DNA of 64,000 nucleotides from Prochlorococcus sp. AG-402-L23 (GTDB lineage Bacteria > Cyanobacteriota > Cyanobacteriia > PCC-6307 > Cyanobiaceae), in assembly GCA_003216635.1 (NCBI GenBank), contig QCIO01000004.1, positions 1 to 64,000 on the forward strand. Reading direction: 5' to 3'. Every line of letters starts with the position of its first letter. Position 1 is the stretch's first letter. Shown one piece after another: positions 17,802 to 25,044 of this stretch. A program made the position numbers and the translations under genes. Below the pieces are notes generated by a model that was given only the letters and a program-made list of their open reading frames with translations, had not been told where the DNA came from and made no database searches.

Positions 17802-18185
17802 TTATTTAACATGTCTTACACCATCAACAGGTCGATACTCATCTCCAGTTAATTCCTCATATACAATTGCTGGCAATCCTGTATCAAACATTGTTTGCAA
17901 TGCTTCTTTTAACATAGGATTCCAACCTCCAGTACTAACTTTTCCATGTCTTACAGTCCAGTCCCAAGTCCCTTGAAGATCTCTAGGGAGTCTACCTTCT
18001 CTATCTCTTCGCGCGACTAAGTCTAAAGATTCAACTATACCAACAATAACTGGATTTTTACCGTAAGAAGGAGTAAGGCTTAGCTCAAGTCTAACTGGAT
18101 CTTCTTTAACCATTTTCAAACGAAACCTTGGTGGCAATTTTAGAGATCTTATTACCGCTGAAACAATTTTTGTTCTTAATTCCAA
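17802..18185 (-). CDS. Conserved cyanobacterial protein of unknown function (127 aa)
   Basis: I do not recognise a named family. The protein is 127 residues, soluble, rich in arginine near the middle (LDLVARRDREGRLPRD) and has striking aromatic/glycine segments (GTWDWTVRHGKV, STGGWNPMLKEAL), the look of a slowly evolving structural or binding protein. No membrane helix or metal motif. It precedes no gene closely on its strand, and follows the DUF2973-like gene by 26 nt, so the two may form one transcript. Confidence 0.75.
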   Translation of the reverse strand: MELRTKIVSAVIRSLKLPPRFRLKMVKEDPVRLELSLTPSYGKNPVIVGIVESLDLVARRDREGRLPRDLQGTWDWTVRHGKVSTGGWNPMLKEALQTMFDTGLPAIVYEELTGDEYRPVDGVRHVK

Positions 18186-18211
18186 TTTTTTTCCTTAGAT
18201 ATATTTTTTGA

Positions 18212-18475
18212 TTAATCAGTTGTTGAACCTTTTTCTTCTAATGTAGAGTCATTATCATTCGAAAATCTTACTGTTAATAGCTCCTCTTCTGTTATGTTAC
18301 CTGATTTATCTAAAAGTTCTGGATGTATTGTGTACTTTTTTTGTTTAAAACTGGAAGTACTTAAACGTTTATTTTTATTATCGGATATACCCCAACCATT
18401 AGACATTACTTTAAAAGCTTTCCACACTAAATAAGTTAAGGCCGCAGAATATATAATTGGAAATAGAATAGTCAT
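18212..18475 (-). CDS. DUF2973-like small membrane protein
   Basis: An 87-residue protein with one N-terminal membrane helix (FPIIYSAALTYLVWKAF) followed by a charged cytoplasmic part and the conserved HPELLDKSGNITEEELLTVRF. HPELLD-x-xG is the hallmark I associate with DUF2973 of cyanobacteria. Function unknown. It heads a two-gene minus-strand unit with the 127-residue protein. Confidence 0.7.
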   Translation of the reverse strand: MTILFPIIYSAALTYLVWKAFKVMSNGWGISDNKNKRLSTSSFKQKKYTIHPELLDKSGNITEEELLTVRFSNDNDSTLEEKGSTTD

Positions 18476-18649
18476 TGAACTTATAAATTAGTTGGTTATA
18501 TGTTTAATATCATAGCCTGAAAAAAAGAAATTTAGCTATTTTAAGTCACTAAATTATTCTCTAGATTCAATATAATTAAATTACTAGTTATATTTAAATT
18601 ATACTAGTATGGTGGATTAAATCTCTCGAAGAACATAAGAAAATCAAAA

Positions 18650-19771
18650 TTGAAAAGATACATCCAAAAGCTATTACTAATCGTCTCATTAATTCCAGTA
18701 GGCATTACATATCCTGCAAAACTAATATCCCAACCATTAAGCAAACCAAAAATTAATGAAGTTAGTTTATTTTCAAACAAATCTTTCATAACTAAAGCTG
18801 TAGAAAGAACCGGTGCAGCTGTGGTGACAATTGATACTCAAAGATATGTTAAAAAAAGAAATTTTCCTAGAAATTCTCAACTATTTCTAGACCCATATTT
18901 TGAAAGATTTTTTGGATTAGATTTGCCTAACGAAAATCGGCCAAGGATAGAGCAAAACCAAGGCAGTGGATTTATATTTGCAGATGGACTTGTAATGACC
19001 AATGCTCATGTAGTGAATGGATCAGATAAGGTAATTGTTGGTTTAACCAATGGCAAAAAAATAAACGCAAAACTGATAGGTCAAGACTCTTTTACTGATT
19101 TAGCTGTGCTAAAGATTGAAGGGAAAGGGCCTTGGCCAAAAGCAAAATTGGGCGATTCTGCAAAGATTAAAGTTGGTGATTGGGCTATAGCAGTTGGAAA
19201 TCCATTCGGACTGGAAAACACAGTTACGCTTGGTATTATTAGTAATCTTAATAGAAACGTAACTCAATTAGGAATATATGATAAAAAACTTGAATTGATA
19301 CAAACAGACGCTGCTATTAATCCTGGCAATTCTGGAGGTCCACTGTTGAATAGCGATGGAGAAGTAATTGGTATTAATACGTTGATAAGATCAGGTCCAG
19401 GAGCGGGTTTGAGTTTCGCAATCCCAATTAATAAAGCTAAGGAAATTGCCTATCAACTTTTAAACAATGGGCAAGTAATACATCCTATGATTGGAATTAG
19501 CCTAATAGAAGAAAGTATTTCTGAGAGAAAAAATAATGTCGTAAAAGTTGGATATGTAGTACCGAATAGTCCAGCTGAAAAAAGTGGAATCAAGATAGAT
19601 GATATTTTAATTAAAATAGGCAATAAAGATATTGAAACCGCATCAGATGTAATAGAACAAATTAGTAAAAATGGTATCAAAAAACAAGTAAATATATTAT
19701 TGAAGCGTAAAAATAAATTTATTAGATTAAAAGTAATACCAACTGATATTACTAATCTACAAAATAACTAA
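18650..19771 (+). CDS. HtrA/Deg-family serine protease with PDZ domain
   Basis: Deg proteases degrade or refold damaged periplasmic and lumenal proteins. The 373-residue protein has an N-terminal signal/anchor (KLLLIVSLIPVGI), a trypsin-like domain with the complete triad H120 (MTNAHVV), D150 (TDLAVLK) and S228 (GNSGGPL), and one C-terminal PDZ domain (about 275-365). One PDZ and this length match cyanobacterial HhoA/HhoB/HtrA. The start is TTG at 18650. The adjacent upstream 174 nt are AT-rich and hold no other gene. Confidence 0.9.
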   Translation: MKRYIQKLLLIVSLIPVGITYPAKLISQPLSKPKINEVSLFSNKSFITKAVERTGAAVVTIDTQRYVKKRNFPRNSQLFLDPYFERFFGLDLPNENRPRIEQNQGSGFIFADGLVMTNAHVVNGSDKVIVGLTNGKKINAKLIGQDSFTDLAVLKIEGKGPWPKAKLGDSAKIKVGDWAIAVGNPFGLENTVTLGIISNLNRNVTQLGIYDKKLELIQTDAAINPGNSGGPLLNSDGEVIGINTLIRSGPGAGLSFAIPINKAKEIAYQLLNNGQVIHPMIGISLIEESISERKNNVVKVGYVVPNSPAEKSGIKIDDILIKIGNKDIETASDVIEQISKNGIKKQVNILLKRKNKFIRLKVIPTDITNLQNN

Positions 19772-19776
19772 AAAAT

Positions 19777-19920
19777 TTAATTGTCATTCCGTTTAAGTAT
19801 TTCCACACATCTAGAAATACATCTACCATCCCTTATATCGCAGGAAGTAATGCATTCAAAATAACTTTCAATAGGATCAGAAATTTGAAAATGTTTTTCT
19901 TGGAAATCGTAATTTTTCAT
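19777..19920 (-). CDS. Four-cysteine microprotein (twin CX3C), 47 residues
   Basis: A 47-residue reading frame. It contains C23-X3-C27, a six-residue gap, then C34-X3-C38. No signal peptide or membrane helix. The spacing would suit a small metal- or Fe-S-binding or disulfide-stapled helical hairpin. It is convergent with the HtrA gene (5 nt gap) and has no close neighbour on its own strand. No family recognised; coding status is supported by its neat fit between genes and the patterned cysteines. Confidence 0.6.
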   Translation of the reverse strand: MKNYDFQEKHFQISDPIESYFECITSCDIRDGRCISRCVEILKRNDN

Positions 19921-20031
19921 TTAAATTATTAAAACCTATTTTTGTATTATTAAGATTAATCAAGGACGGCAAACTATGTAAAGATAAATGAGTGATCTTA
20001 CTTAGCCAATTGTAAATTTTATTAAAAGTAA

Positions 20032-21657
20032 TCAAATTTTTTGGCTTTGAGTTTTTTCTAAAAAATATTCGTAATTACCATCATATGAAAATAACTTTGA
20101 ATCTTTAATTTCAATAATTCTATTTGCAACCTTTGAAATAAAATACCGATCATGAGAAATGATTAATAATGAACCTTTATAATTTTTAATTGCTAATTCT
20201 AAGTTTTCCTTAGATTGCAGATCCAAATGATTAGTTGGTTCGTCCAAAAGAAGGAAATTACTAGGATTAATAATCATGAGGGCCAATGCTAATCTTGCCT
20301 TTTCTCCCCCACTGAGTTGTTTAATATATTTAAAAACAGTTTCATTTTGAAAGCCAAAACCCCCTAAAAATGTTCTAACTTTTTTTTGGGACCATTCTGG
20401 AGACTTATTACATATTAAATCAATAACCCTTTCGTCAAGTGAAAGTGCTTCAGCCTGATTCTGTTCATAATAGCTAGTAATTATATTATGTTTACCAAGA
20501 TTAATTTCTCCAATTTCGGGAGATATTTTTTTCATAATAATTTTAAGCAATGTAGATTTGCCGCAGCCATTAGGTCCCAATATTGCTATTTTCTCACCAG
20601 AAGAAATCTTTAAATTAATATCTAAAAAAAGAATTTTATCCTCAAAACTATGAGACAAATTTTTTATATTTAGAACTAATTTTCCTGAGCGAGGGCACTC
20701 TGGAAAATTAAAAACAGGACTTTTTGATTTTGCTATGGGAGCCTCAATTTTAGAAATCTTTTTTAATTGTTTTTCTCTACTCTTTGCTTGAGAACTTCTA
20801 GTTGCACTAAATCTAAATCTATCTATATACCTCTTCTGTAACTCAATTTCTTTTTGTTGTAATTGATATGCCTTATTTTGTGATTCTTCATTCAAAGATT
20901 TCTGTTCGACAAAAAAAGAATAGTTCCCATTATATGTTTCAGATGTTCCTCTATCTACAAAAATTATTTTTTTACATAATTTATCTAAGAAATATCTATC
21001 ATGGCTAATTATTATAACTGCAATTTTAAGAGATGATAGATATTCTTCCAACCAAAAAATAGTGTCTAAATCTAAATGATTGGTTGGTTCATCCAGTAAA
21101 AGTAAATCAGGTTTTTGTAAGATTATTTTTCCAAGTGCAACTTTCATCTGCCAACCACCGGAGCAATTGCCAACTAATTTATCAGCATCTTCTATAGAAA
21201 AGCCTAATTTTGGTAATATTTTTTCTACATCAGATTGCATTTTATAACCACCTAAAGCTTCAAATTTTGCTTGATATTTTGCGAGTTGATTTACAAATAT
21301 TTCAAGTTCATCGGATTTTTTTTTTATATCCAACGATTTCATTGTATTCTCAATTTCTAAAAGTTTAATGGCAACAATTTGTATATCTTTAAAAGAACTT
21401 TCCAATTCCTGTCTTACTGAAAAATTCAAATTACAATCAAACTCTTGCTTTAAATGGGCAATTTTAGGATTGCCCTCTTTGATGATCATTCCACTTGATT
21501 GCTCTTCCTCTCCAATTAAAATCTTAAATTGGGTTGATTTACCTGCACCATTAGAACCAACTAAGCCAACTTTTTCTCCTTTCTTAACCTCCCAACTAAT
21601 ATTTTTTAAAACAACATCTGTAGAATAAATTTTGCTTACACCTTCAAATCTAATCAC
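20032..21657 (-). CDS. ABC-F family ATP-binding protein
   Basis: A 541-residue protein of two ABC ATPase domains and no membrane segment. Domain 1 has Walker A GSNGAGKST, signature NCSGGWQMK and LLLDEPTNHLD; domain 2 has GPNGCGKST, QLSGGEKARLALAL and LLLDEPTNHLD. A charged helical linker with RFSATRSSQAKSREKQLKK joins them. This is the ABC-F (Uup/EttA-like) class, translation factors acting on the ribosome rather than transporters. Which subfamily is not decided here. Confidence 0.9.
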   Translation of the reverse strand: MIRFEGVSKIYSTDVVLKNISWEVKKGEKVGLVGSNGAGKSTQFKILIGEEEQSSGMIIKEGNPKIAHLKQEFDCNLNFSVRQELESSFKDIQIVAIKLLEIENTMKSLDIKKKSDELEIFVNQLAKYQAKFEALGGYKMQSDVEKILPKLGFSIEDADKLVGNCSGGWQMKVALGKIILQKPDLLLLDEPTNHLDLDTIFWLEEYLSSLKIAVIIISHDRYFLDKLCKKIIFVDRGTSETYNGNYSFFVEQKSLNEESQNKAYQLQQKEIELQKRYIDRFRFSATRSSQAKSREKQLKKISKIEAPIAKSKSPVFNFPECPRSGKLVLNIKNLSHSFEDKILFLDINLKISSGEKIAILGPNGCGKSTLLKIIMKKISPEIGEINLGKHNIITSYYEQNQAEALSLDERVIDLICNKSPEWSQKKVRTFLGGFGFQNETVFKYIKQLSGGEKARLALALMIINPSNFLLLDEPTNHLDLQSKENLELAIKNYKGSLLIISHDRYFISKVANRIIEIKDSKLFSYDGNYEYFLEKTQSQKI

Positions 21658-21729
21658 TGTTTTAAAAATAGAATTTACAAAATCTGTGGCTTATTTACTA
21701 AAAAATATTTTGTGGAATAAAATTAAAAC

Positions 21730-21906
21730 ATGAAAAGAATAGAACAAATTGTAGTGATTTTCATAGCTGCAGCTCTTGCAATTCCAAGTTATTGGTTTTT
21801 TTGGACTTTGGCTGGTGGAGGTGGCTACAACAAAAGAATAAAACCTATTCCTAATCCAAATAATAATTATTCGAAACCTTTTCCTAAAGACCTCCTCGAG
21901 CCTTAA
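21730..21906 (+). CDS. Small single-helix membrane protein, 58 residues
   Basis: A 58-residue frame with an N-terminal membrane helix (QIVVIFIAAALAIPSYWFFW), a glycine-rich turn (AGGGGYN) and a polar, proline/asparagine-rich tail. No family recognised. It overlaps the convergent Nif11-like gene by 23 nt at the 3' end, typical of genome compaction. The helix-GGGG-tail design resembles small photosystem or NDH assembly proteins but nothing specific supports that. Confidence 0.55.
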   Translation: MKRIEQIVVIFIAAALAIPSYWFFWTLAGGGGYNKRIKPIPNPNNNYSKPFPKDLLEP

Positions 21907-22114
21907 TTAACCACATTTTAGTTGCCTCATCATCAATAGTACTCAAATATTGAATAACCTCTTCTTTAGTCACAGAAATATTTAACTCGTTGCCAATATC
22001 ACATATTTTATCTAAGGCTTTTTTGGGATTAGTTAAGGCTGTCATAAAAAGACTTTGTTTCTTTTTGGAATCGTTGGCTATTAACTTATAGAGCTTTTCA
22101 GCATTACTGGACAT
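21884..22114 (-). CDS. Nif11-like leader domain protein without a core peptide
   Basis: A 76-residue protein whose layout follows the Nif11-type leader: EKLYKLIANDSKKKQSLFM, TNPKKALDKICDIGNELNIS, VTKEEVIQYLSTIDDEATKM and a C-terminal KARGGL. Nif11-type leaders guide modification and export of ribosomally made peptides (as in prochlorosins), and are cut after a double glycine. Here only leucine follows the GG, so there is no core. Either it is a free-standing Nif11 protein with another role or an orphan leader. No modification enzyme lies in the window. Confidence 0.6.
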   Translation of the reverse strand: MSSNAEKLYKLIANDSKKKQSLFMTALTNPKKALDKICDIGNELNISVTKEEVIQYLSTIDDEATKMWLIKARGGL

Positions 22115-22148
22115 GTTTTTAAAATCTATTTATTAATAGATTATTACT

Positions 22149-22487
22149 TCAAGCTACATTTTGTTCATTATATTTATTTTTAGATAAATCATTATCCACA
22201 TCTTTTATCTCTTTTGCAGAGGCATCTGCCATACTTCTTGCGTCTAAACATAAAACTTTTCTTAGTTTCGCAAAGTTAGCTGCGTGAGATTTTCTACCAT
22301 CTTTTTGAGCATAATACTCAGACTGCTGAAGAATATGATGAAGATGAGTTAACAAATATGGACTAATTACAGCTGATACCAAAACGTCACTATTTTCATT
22401 ATCGTGAGAATAAGAATTGACTAATCTTTTTTTCGGTTTATCAATTATCGACCTTTTAGGAGAATCAATTTTTCTTGAATTTTTCAT
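22149..22487 (-). CDS. Basic hypothetical protein (112 aa)
   Basis: I do not recognise this protein. From ATG 22487 it is 112 residues (a longer frame with an alternative start reaches 22502). The N-terminus is strongly basic (SPKRSIIDKPKKRLV); the middle holds SPYLLTHLHHILQQSEYYAQKDG and SHAANFAKLRKVLCLDARSMAD, predicted helical. It is soluble. It is transcribed divergently from the ribbon-helix-helix gene across a 117 nt region with symmetric promoter-like elements, so the two may be co-regulated. Confidence 0.6.
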   Translation of the reverse strand: MKNSRKIDSPKRSIIDKPKKRLVNSYSHDNENSDVLVSAVISPYLLTHLHHILQQSEYYAQKDGRKSHAANFAKLRKVLCLDARSMADASAKEIKDVDNDLSKNKYNEQNVA

Positions 22488-22537
22488 GGGACAATAAAAC
22501 AATTAATTGATACGGACATAAATTTCCTTACTAATAA

Positions 22538-22574
22538 TATACACAAAGATAGTATCCTTGACTAACTGTGTATA
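22538..22574. promoter_or_regulatory. Inverted repeat in a divergent promoter region
   Basis: TATACACA (22538-22545) and TGTGTATA (22567-22574) form a perfect 8-bp inverted repeat with a 21-bp spacer, between the divergent 112-residue protein and the ribbon-helix-helix gene. The right arm continues as TATACT, a good -10 hexamer for the plus strand; the left arm read on the minus strand gives TATATT. Both arms may therefore be -10 elements of face-to-face promoters, or operator half sites for the ribbon-helix-helix protein. Confidence 0.45.
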
Positions 22575-22604
22575 CTAATAAGTAACAGTTATCAACTTTA
22601 ACTC

Positions 22605-22907
22605 ATGGCTACCCGCCAAAACTCAACTAATGGGAAGCCTAAATCCCCCAGAATTCAAGTAGTTCTTCCAGAATTAATATGTGAGCAATTAACTATTTTG
22701 GCTAATAATGAATCGAGGACAGTTAGTAATATGGCAAAAGTGTTAATACAAGAGGGTATAAAAAAATATTTCGAAAAAGAAAGTAAATCTCCTGTTTCAG
22801 AAAATAATTTAAATACTGATAGATTTAGAAACGAACTTGAAAAACAAAGCGTTAAAAGATTAAAAAGAGCTCCTCAAAGGATTAGATACTATAAAAAATC
22901 TGATTAA
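22605..22907 (+). CDS. Ribbon-helix-helix (CopG/Arc-like) DNA-binding protein
   Basis: A 100-residue protein. Residues about 16-56 fit a ribbon-helix-helix domain: PRIQVVLPELICEQLTILAN then SRTVSNMAKVLIQEGIKKYF, with an alternating hydrophobic strand followed by two helices. The C-terminal half is charged and ends in a basic stretch (KRLKRAPQRIRYY). It is probably a transcription factor. No toxin partner is adjacent, so a toxin-antitoxin role is not supported. It faces the convergent ktrA gene 6 nt away. Confidence 0.65.
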   Translation: MATRQNSTNGKPKSPRIQVVLPELICEQLTILANNESRTVSNMAKVLIQEGIKKYFEKESKSPVSENNLNTDRFRNELEKQSVKRLKRAPQRIRYYKKSD

Positions 22908-22913
22908 AAATAA

Positions 22914-23618
22914 TTAATTTTGAGGCAATTGCTGTAAATCTGCAGTTTTTCCCATTACTACCAAAATATTTCCTCTTTCCAAGATATATTTTGCTGGAGG
23001 ATTAACTGTTAACTCCTCAGCAGGTCCTGCTGCAAGAACATTAACTAAATAATTTTTCCTCAAATTCAAATCTCTCAAAGATCTTCCGATAAATTCCTCC
23101 GGAACAGTTATTTCATCTATACCAGTTTGATTATCGAGTTCCAATCTTTCAATTAAATTTGGTCTAACTAGTTCTAAACCTAATCTCTCTCCTTGCATTC
23201 TGGAAGGGAAGACAACTTTGTCTGCACCCACCCTTTTTAACATTTTTTCGTGCAAGTCACTCGTAGCCCTTGCTATTACTCTTTTCACTTTGCTACCTTC
23301 ACTATCTTTAGCAATAAGTGTCGTAGTTATACTTGCTTCAATAGGTTCACTTATACCTACTACAACAGTATTCATTTCAAGTATTCCAGATTCCTTCATA
23401 GACTCTTCATCAGTGCAATCTACAACTCTAGCTTCTATGGAAGGTTCCAATTGTCTCAAATCATCAATAGCTTTTTCCGAATAATCTGCAGCCAAAACAT
23501 CTGCACCATTACTTATAAGTTCTCTACAAACAGCAGTTCCAAATCTTCCAACGCCAACAACTGCAAAAGTGAGTGCTTCTTTTTCTCTCTTTTGAGACCA
23601 CTGCCACCAATCAGCCAT
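22914..23618 (-). CDS. KtrA/TrkA-type potassium uptake regulatory subunit
   Basis: The 234-residue cytoplasmic protein has an N-terminal RCK domain (FAVVGVGRFGTAVCRELISN, Rossmann GxGxxG; then VLAADYSEKAI with the nucleotide-binding acid) and a C-terminal RCK_C domain (about 160-234). These octameric rings gate KtrB-type channels in response to ATP/NAD or c-di-AMP. It follows the membrane subunit gene by 18 nt on the same strand, giving a ktrBA-like pair. Confidence 0.9.
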   Translation of the reverse strand: MADWWQWSQKREKEALTFAVVGVGRFGTAVCRELISNGADVLAADYSEKAIDDLRQLEPSIEARVVDCTDEESMKESGILEMNTVVVGISEPIEASITTTLIAKDSEGSKVKRVIARATSDLHEKMLKRVGADKVVFPSRMQGERLGLELVRPNLIERLELDNQTGIDEITVPEEFIGRSLRDLNLRKNYLVNVLAAGPAEELTVNPPAKYILERGNILVVMGKTADLQQLPQN

Positions 23619-23636
23619 AATTAAACTCAGTCAATC

Positions 23637-25040
23637 CTAAACATAAAGATCAGCCCTAGGATAGCCAATTCTCTTTTGTCTATCTATTCTACTCTTATAA
23701 AGAGCCTGCCAAAGTGCACTTAAAAGCAAAAGGATACCAAGTCTGCCTACAAACATTCCGACAATAAGAATAAATTGGCCGAAATGATTTAATTTAGCAG
23801 TTAAACCGATATCAAAACCAACAGTTGCAAACGCAGATATGCAAGTGAACAGAATTTCTAGGAATGTGAAAGATTCTTTCTTAACAAACGTATTTGTTGT
23901 ACTTAGCAACATTGCCATTATAAGAACAAAAAGCAAAGATCCAACTGTAATTCCAACTGCCTTTAGAATAACTTTATCTGAAATTAATCTATTACTAATA
24001 ATTACATCTTTCTGACCTCTTAAAGTTGATCTTGTTGCAGCCATTAATGCAATAAATGTAGTTGTTTTTATGCCTCCACCAGTACCTCCAGTACTTGCTC
24101 CAATAAACATCAAAGTCATTAATAATAATAGGCCAGTATCTGATATAGAGTTCAAGGAGATTGGATAATTTGTAAAGCCTGCAGTTCTTGCACTTACTGT
24201 CTCAAAGATTGATGAGAATAACCGTTCAAACAAATTCAAATCATTAAAAAATTGACTATTAAGCAATGATTCAGTGATAAAGAATCCTAATGATCCAAAA
24301 AATATTAGAGACAAACTTGTCCTAATAACTAGTCTCGAATGAAGGCTTAATTTTTGATAAGAAAGATTTTTTTTATTACTCCAAATATCATCAATAACCC
24401 GCCAACCCAATCCACCCATAACAATAAGAAAAACAAAAACACTATTCACCAAATAATTTGTTCTATAGTCTTGAAGACTATTTGACATTAAAGAAAATCC
24501 TGCATTGTTATATGCAGATATGCTGTGAAAAATCGAGGACCATAGTCTTTCCCAATTATTTTGAATGTCTACAAATCCAAAAGAATATAAAACAATTGCG
24601 CCCAAGGATATGATACTAATCGCCGTAATAGCAATGCTTTGAAAAGTTCGACCAATTCCTCCAACTCCAAATTCATCTAGAGTCTTTCCTTTGTCTAATC
24701 TAGTTCTTAGCTTTGTCCCCTTTACAACAAACCCTTGTAAAAATGTTGTAATAGCCATTAATCCTAGACCACCTGATAAAAGCATAAAAGCCAAGAAAAC
24801 TTGGCCAAAGAAATTTAAATCAACACCAATATCTATTATGGTTAAGCCAGTAACGGTTATTGCAGAAGTAGATGTAAAAAATGCTTCCCACAAACCAACT
24901 TTTGAAGATGAACATAATGGTGAACTCAAAATTAAAGTTCCAAGGCAAATAATAAACAAGCCTGTAACAATAGTAAATTGTGGTACTGATAGCTTTTTGT
25001 AAGCATCTTTGAACTTATACACCTTACTTGTGAATTTCAC
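23637..25040 (-). CDS. KtrB/TrkH-type potassium transporter membrane subunit
   Basis: A 467-residue membrane protein with four repeated M1-P-M2 units. Selectivity-filter-like segments are ITVTGLTI, SAYNNAGFSL, ARTAGFTN and ISAFATVGFDIGLT; the glycine expected in each K+ filter is visible. Its partner KtrA lies just downstream. KtrB-type systems in cyanobacteria are usually sodium-dependent and important in salt stress. The upstream SLC13 gene ends 4 nt before it. Confidence 0.9.
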   Translation of the reverse strand: MKFTSKVYKFKDAYKKLSVPQFTIVTGLFIICLGTLILSSPLCSSSKVGLWEAFFTSTSAITVTGLTIIDIGVDLNFFGQVFLAFMLLSGGLGLMAITTFLQGFVVKGTKLRTRLDKGKTLDEFGVGGIGRTFQSIAITAISIISLGAIVLYSFGFVDIQNNWERLWSSIFHSISAYNNAGFSLMSNSLQDYRTNYLVNSVFVFLIVMGGLGWRVIDDIWSNKKNLSYQKLSLHSRLVIRTSLSLIFFGSLGFFITESLLNSQFFNDLNLFERLFSSIFETVSARTAGFTNYPISLNSISDTGLLLLMTLMFIGASTGGTGGGIKTTTFIALMAATRSTLRGQKDVIISNRLISDKVILKAVGITVGSLLFVLIMAMLLSTTNTFVKKESFTFLEILFTCISAFATVGFDIGLTAKLNHFGQFILIVGMFVGRLGILLLLSALWQALYKSRIDRQKRIGYPRADLYV

Positions 25041-25044
25041 GATA

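Noticed and set aside
22605-22907. Toxin-antitoxin module based on the ribbon-helix-helix protein
   Set aside because: The neighbouring genes show no RelE, PIN, Fic or other toxin pattern, and the adjacent gene is divergent rather than in an operon.
23218-23624. Long ORFs on the plus strand opposite ktrA
   Set aside because: The minus-strand frame has clear RCK domains; the opposite frames are codon shadows.
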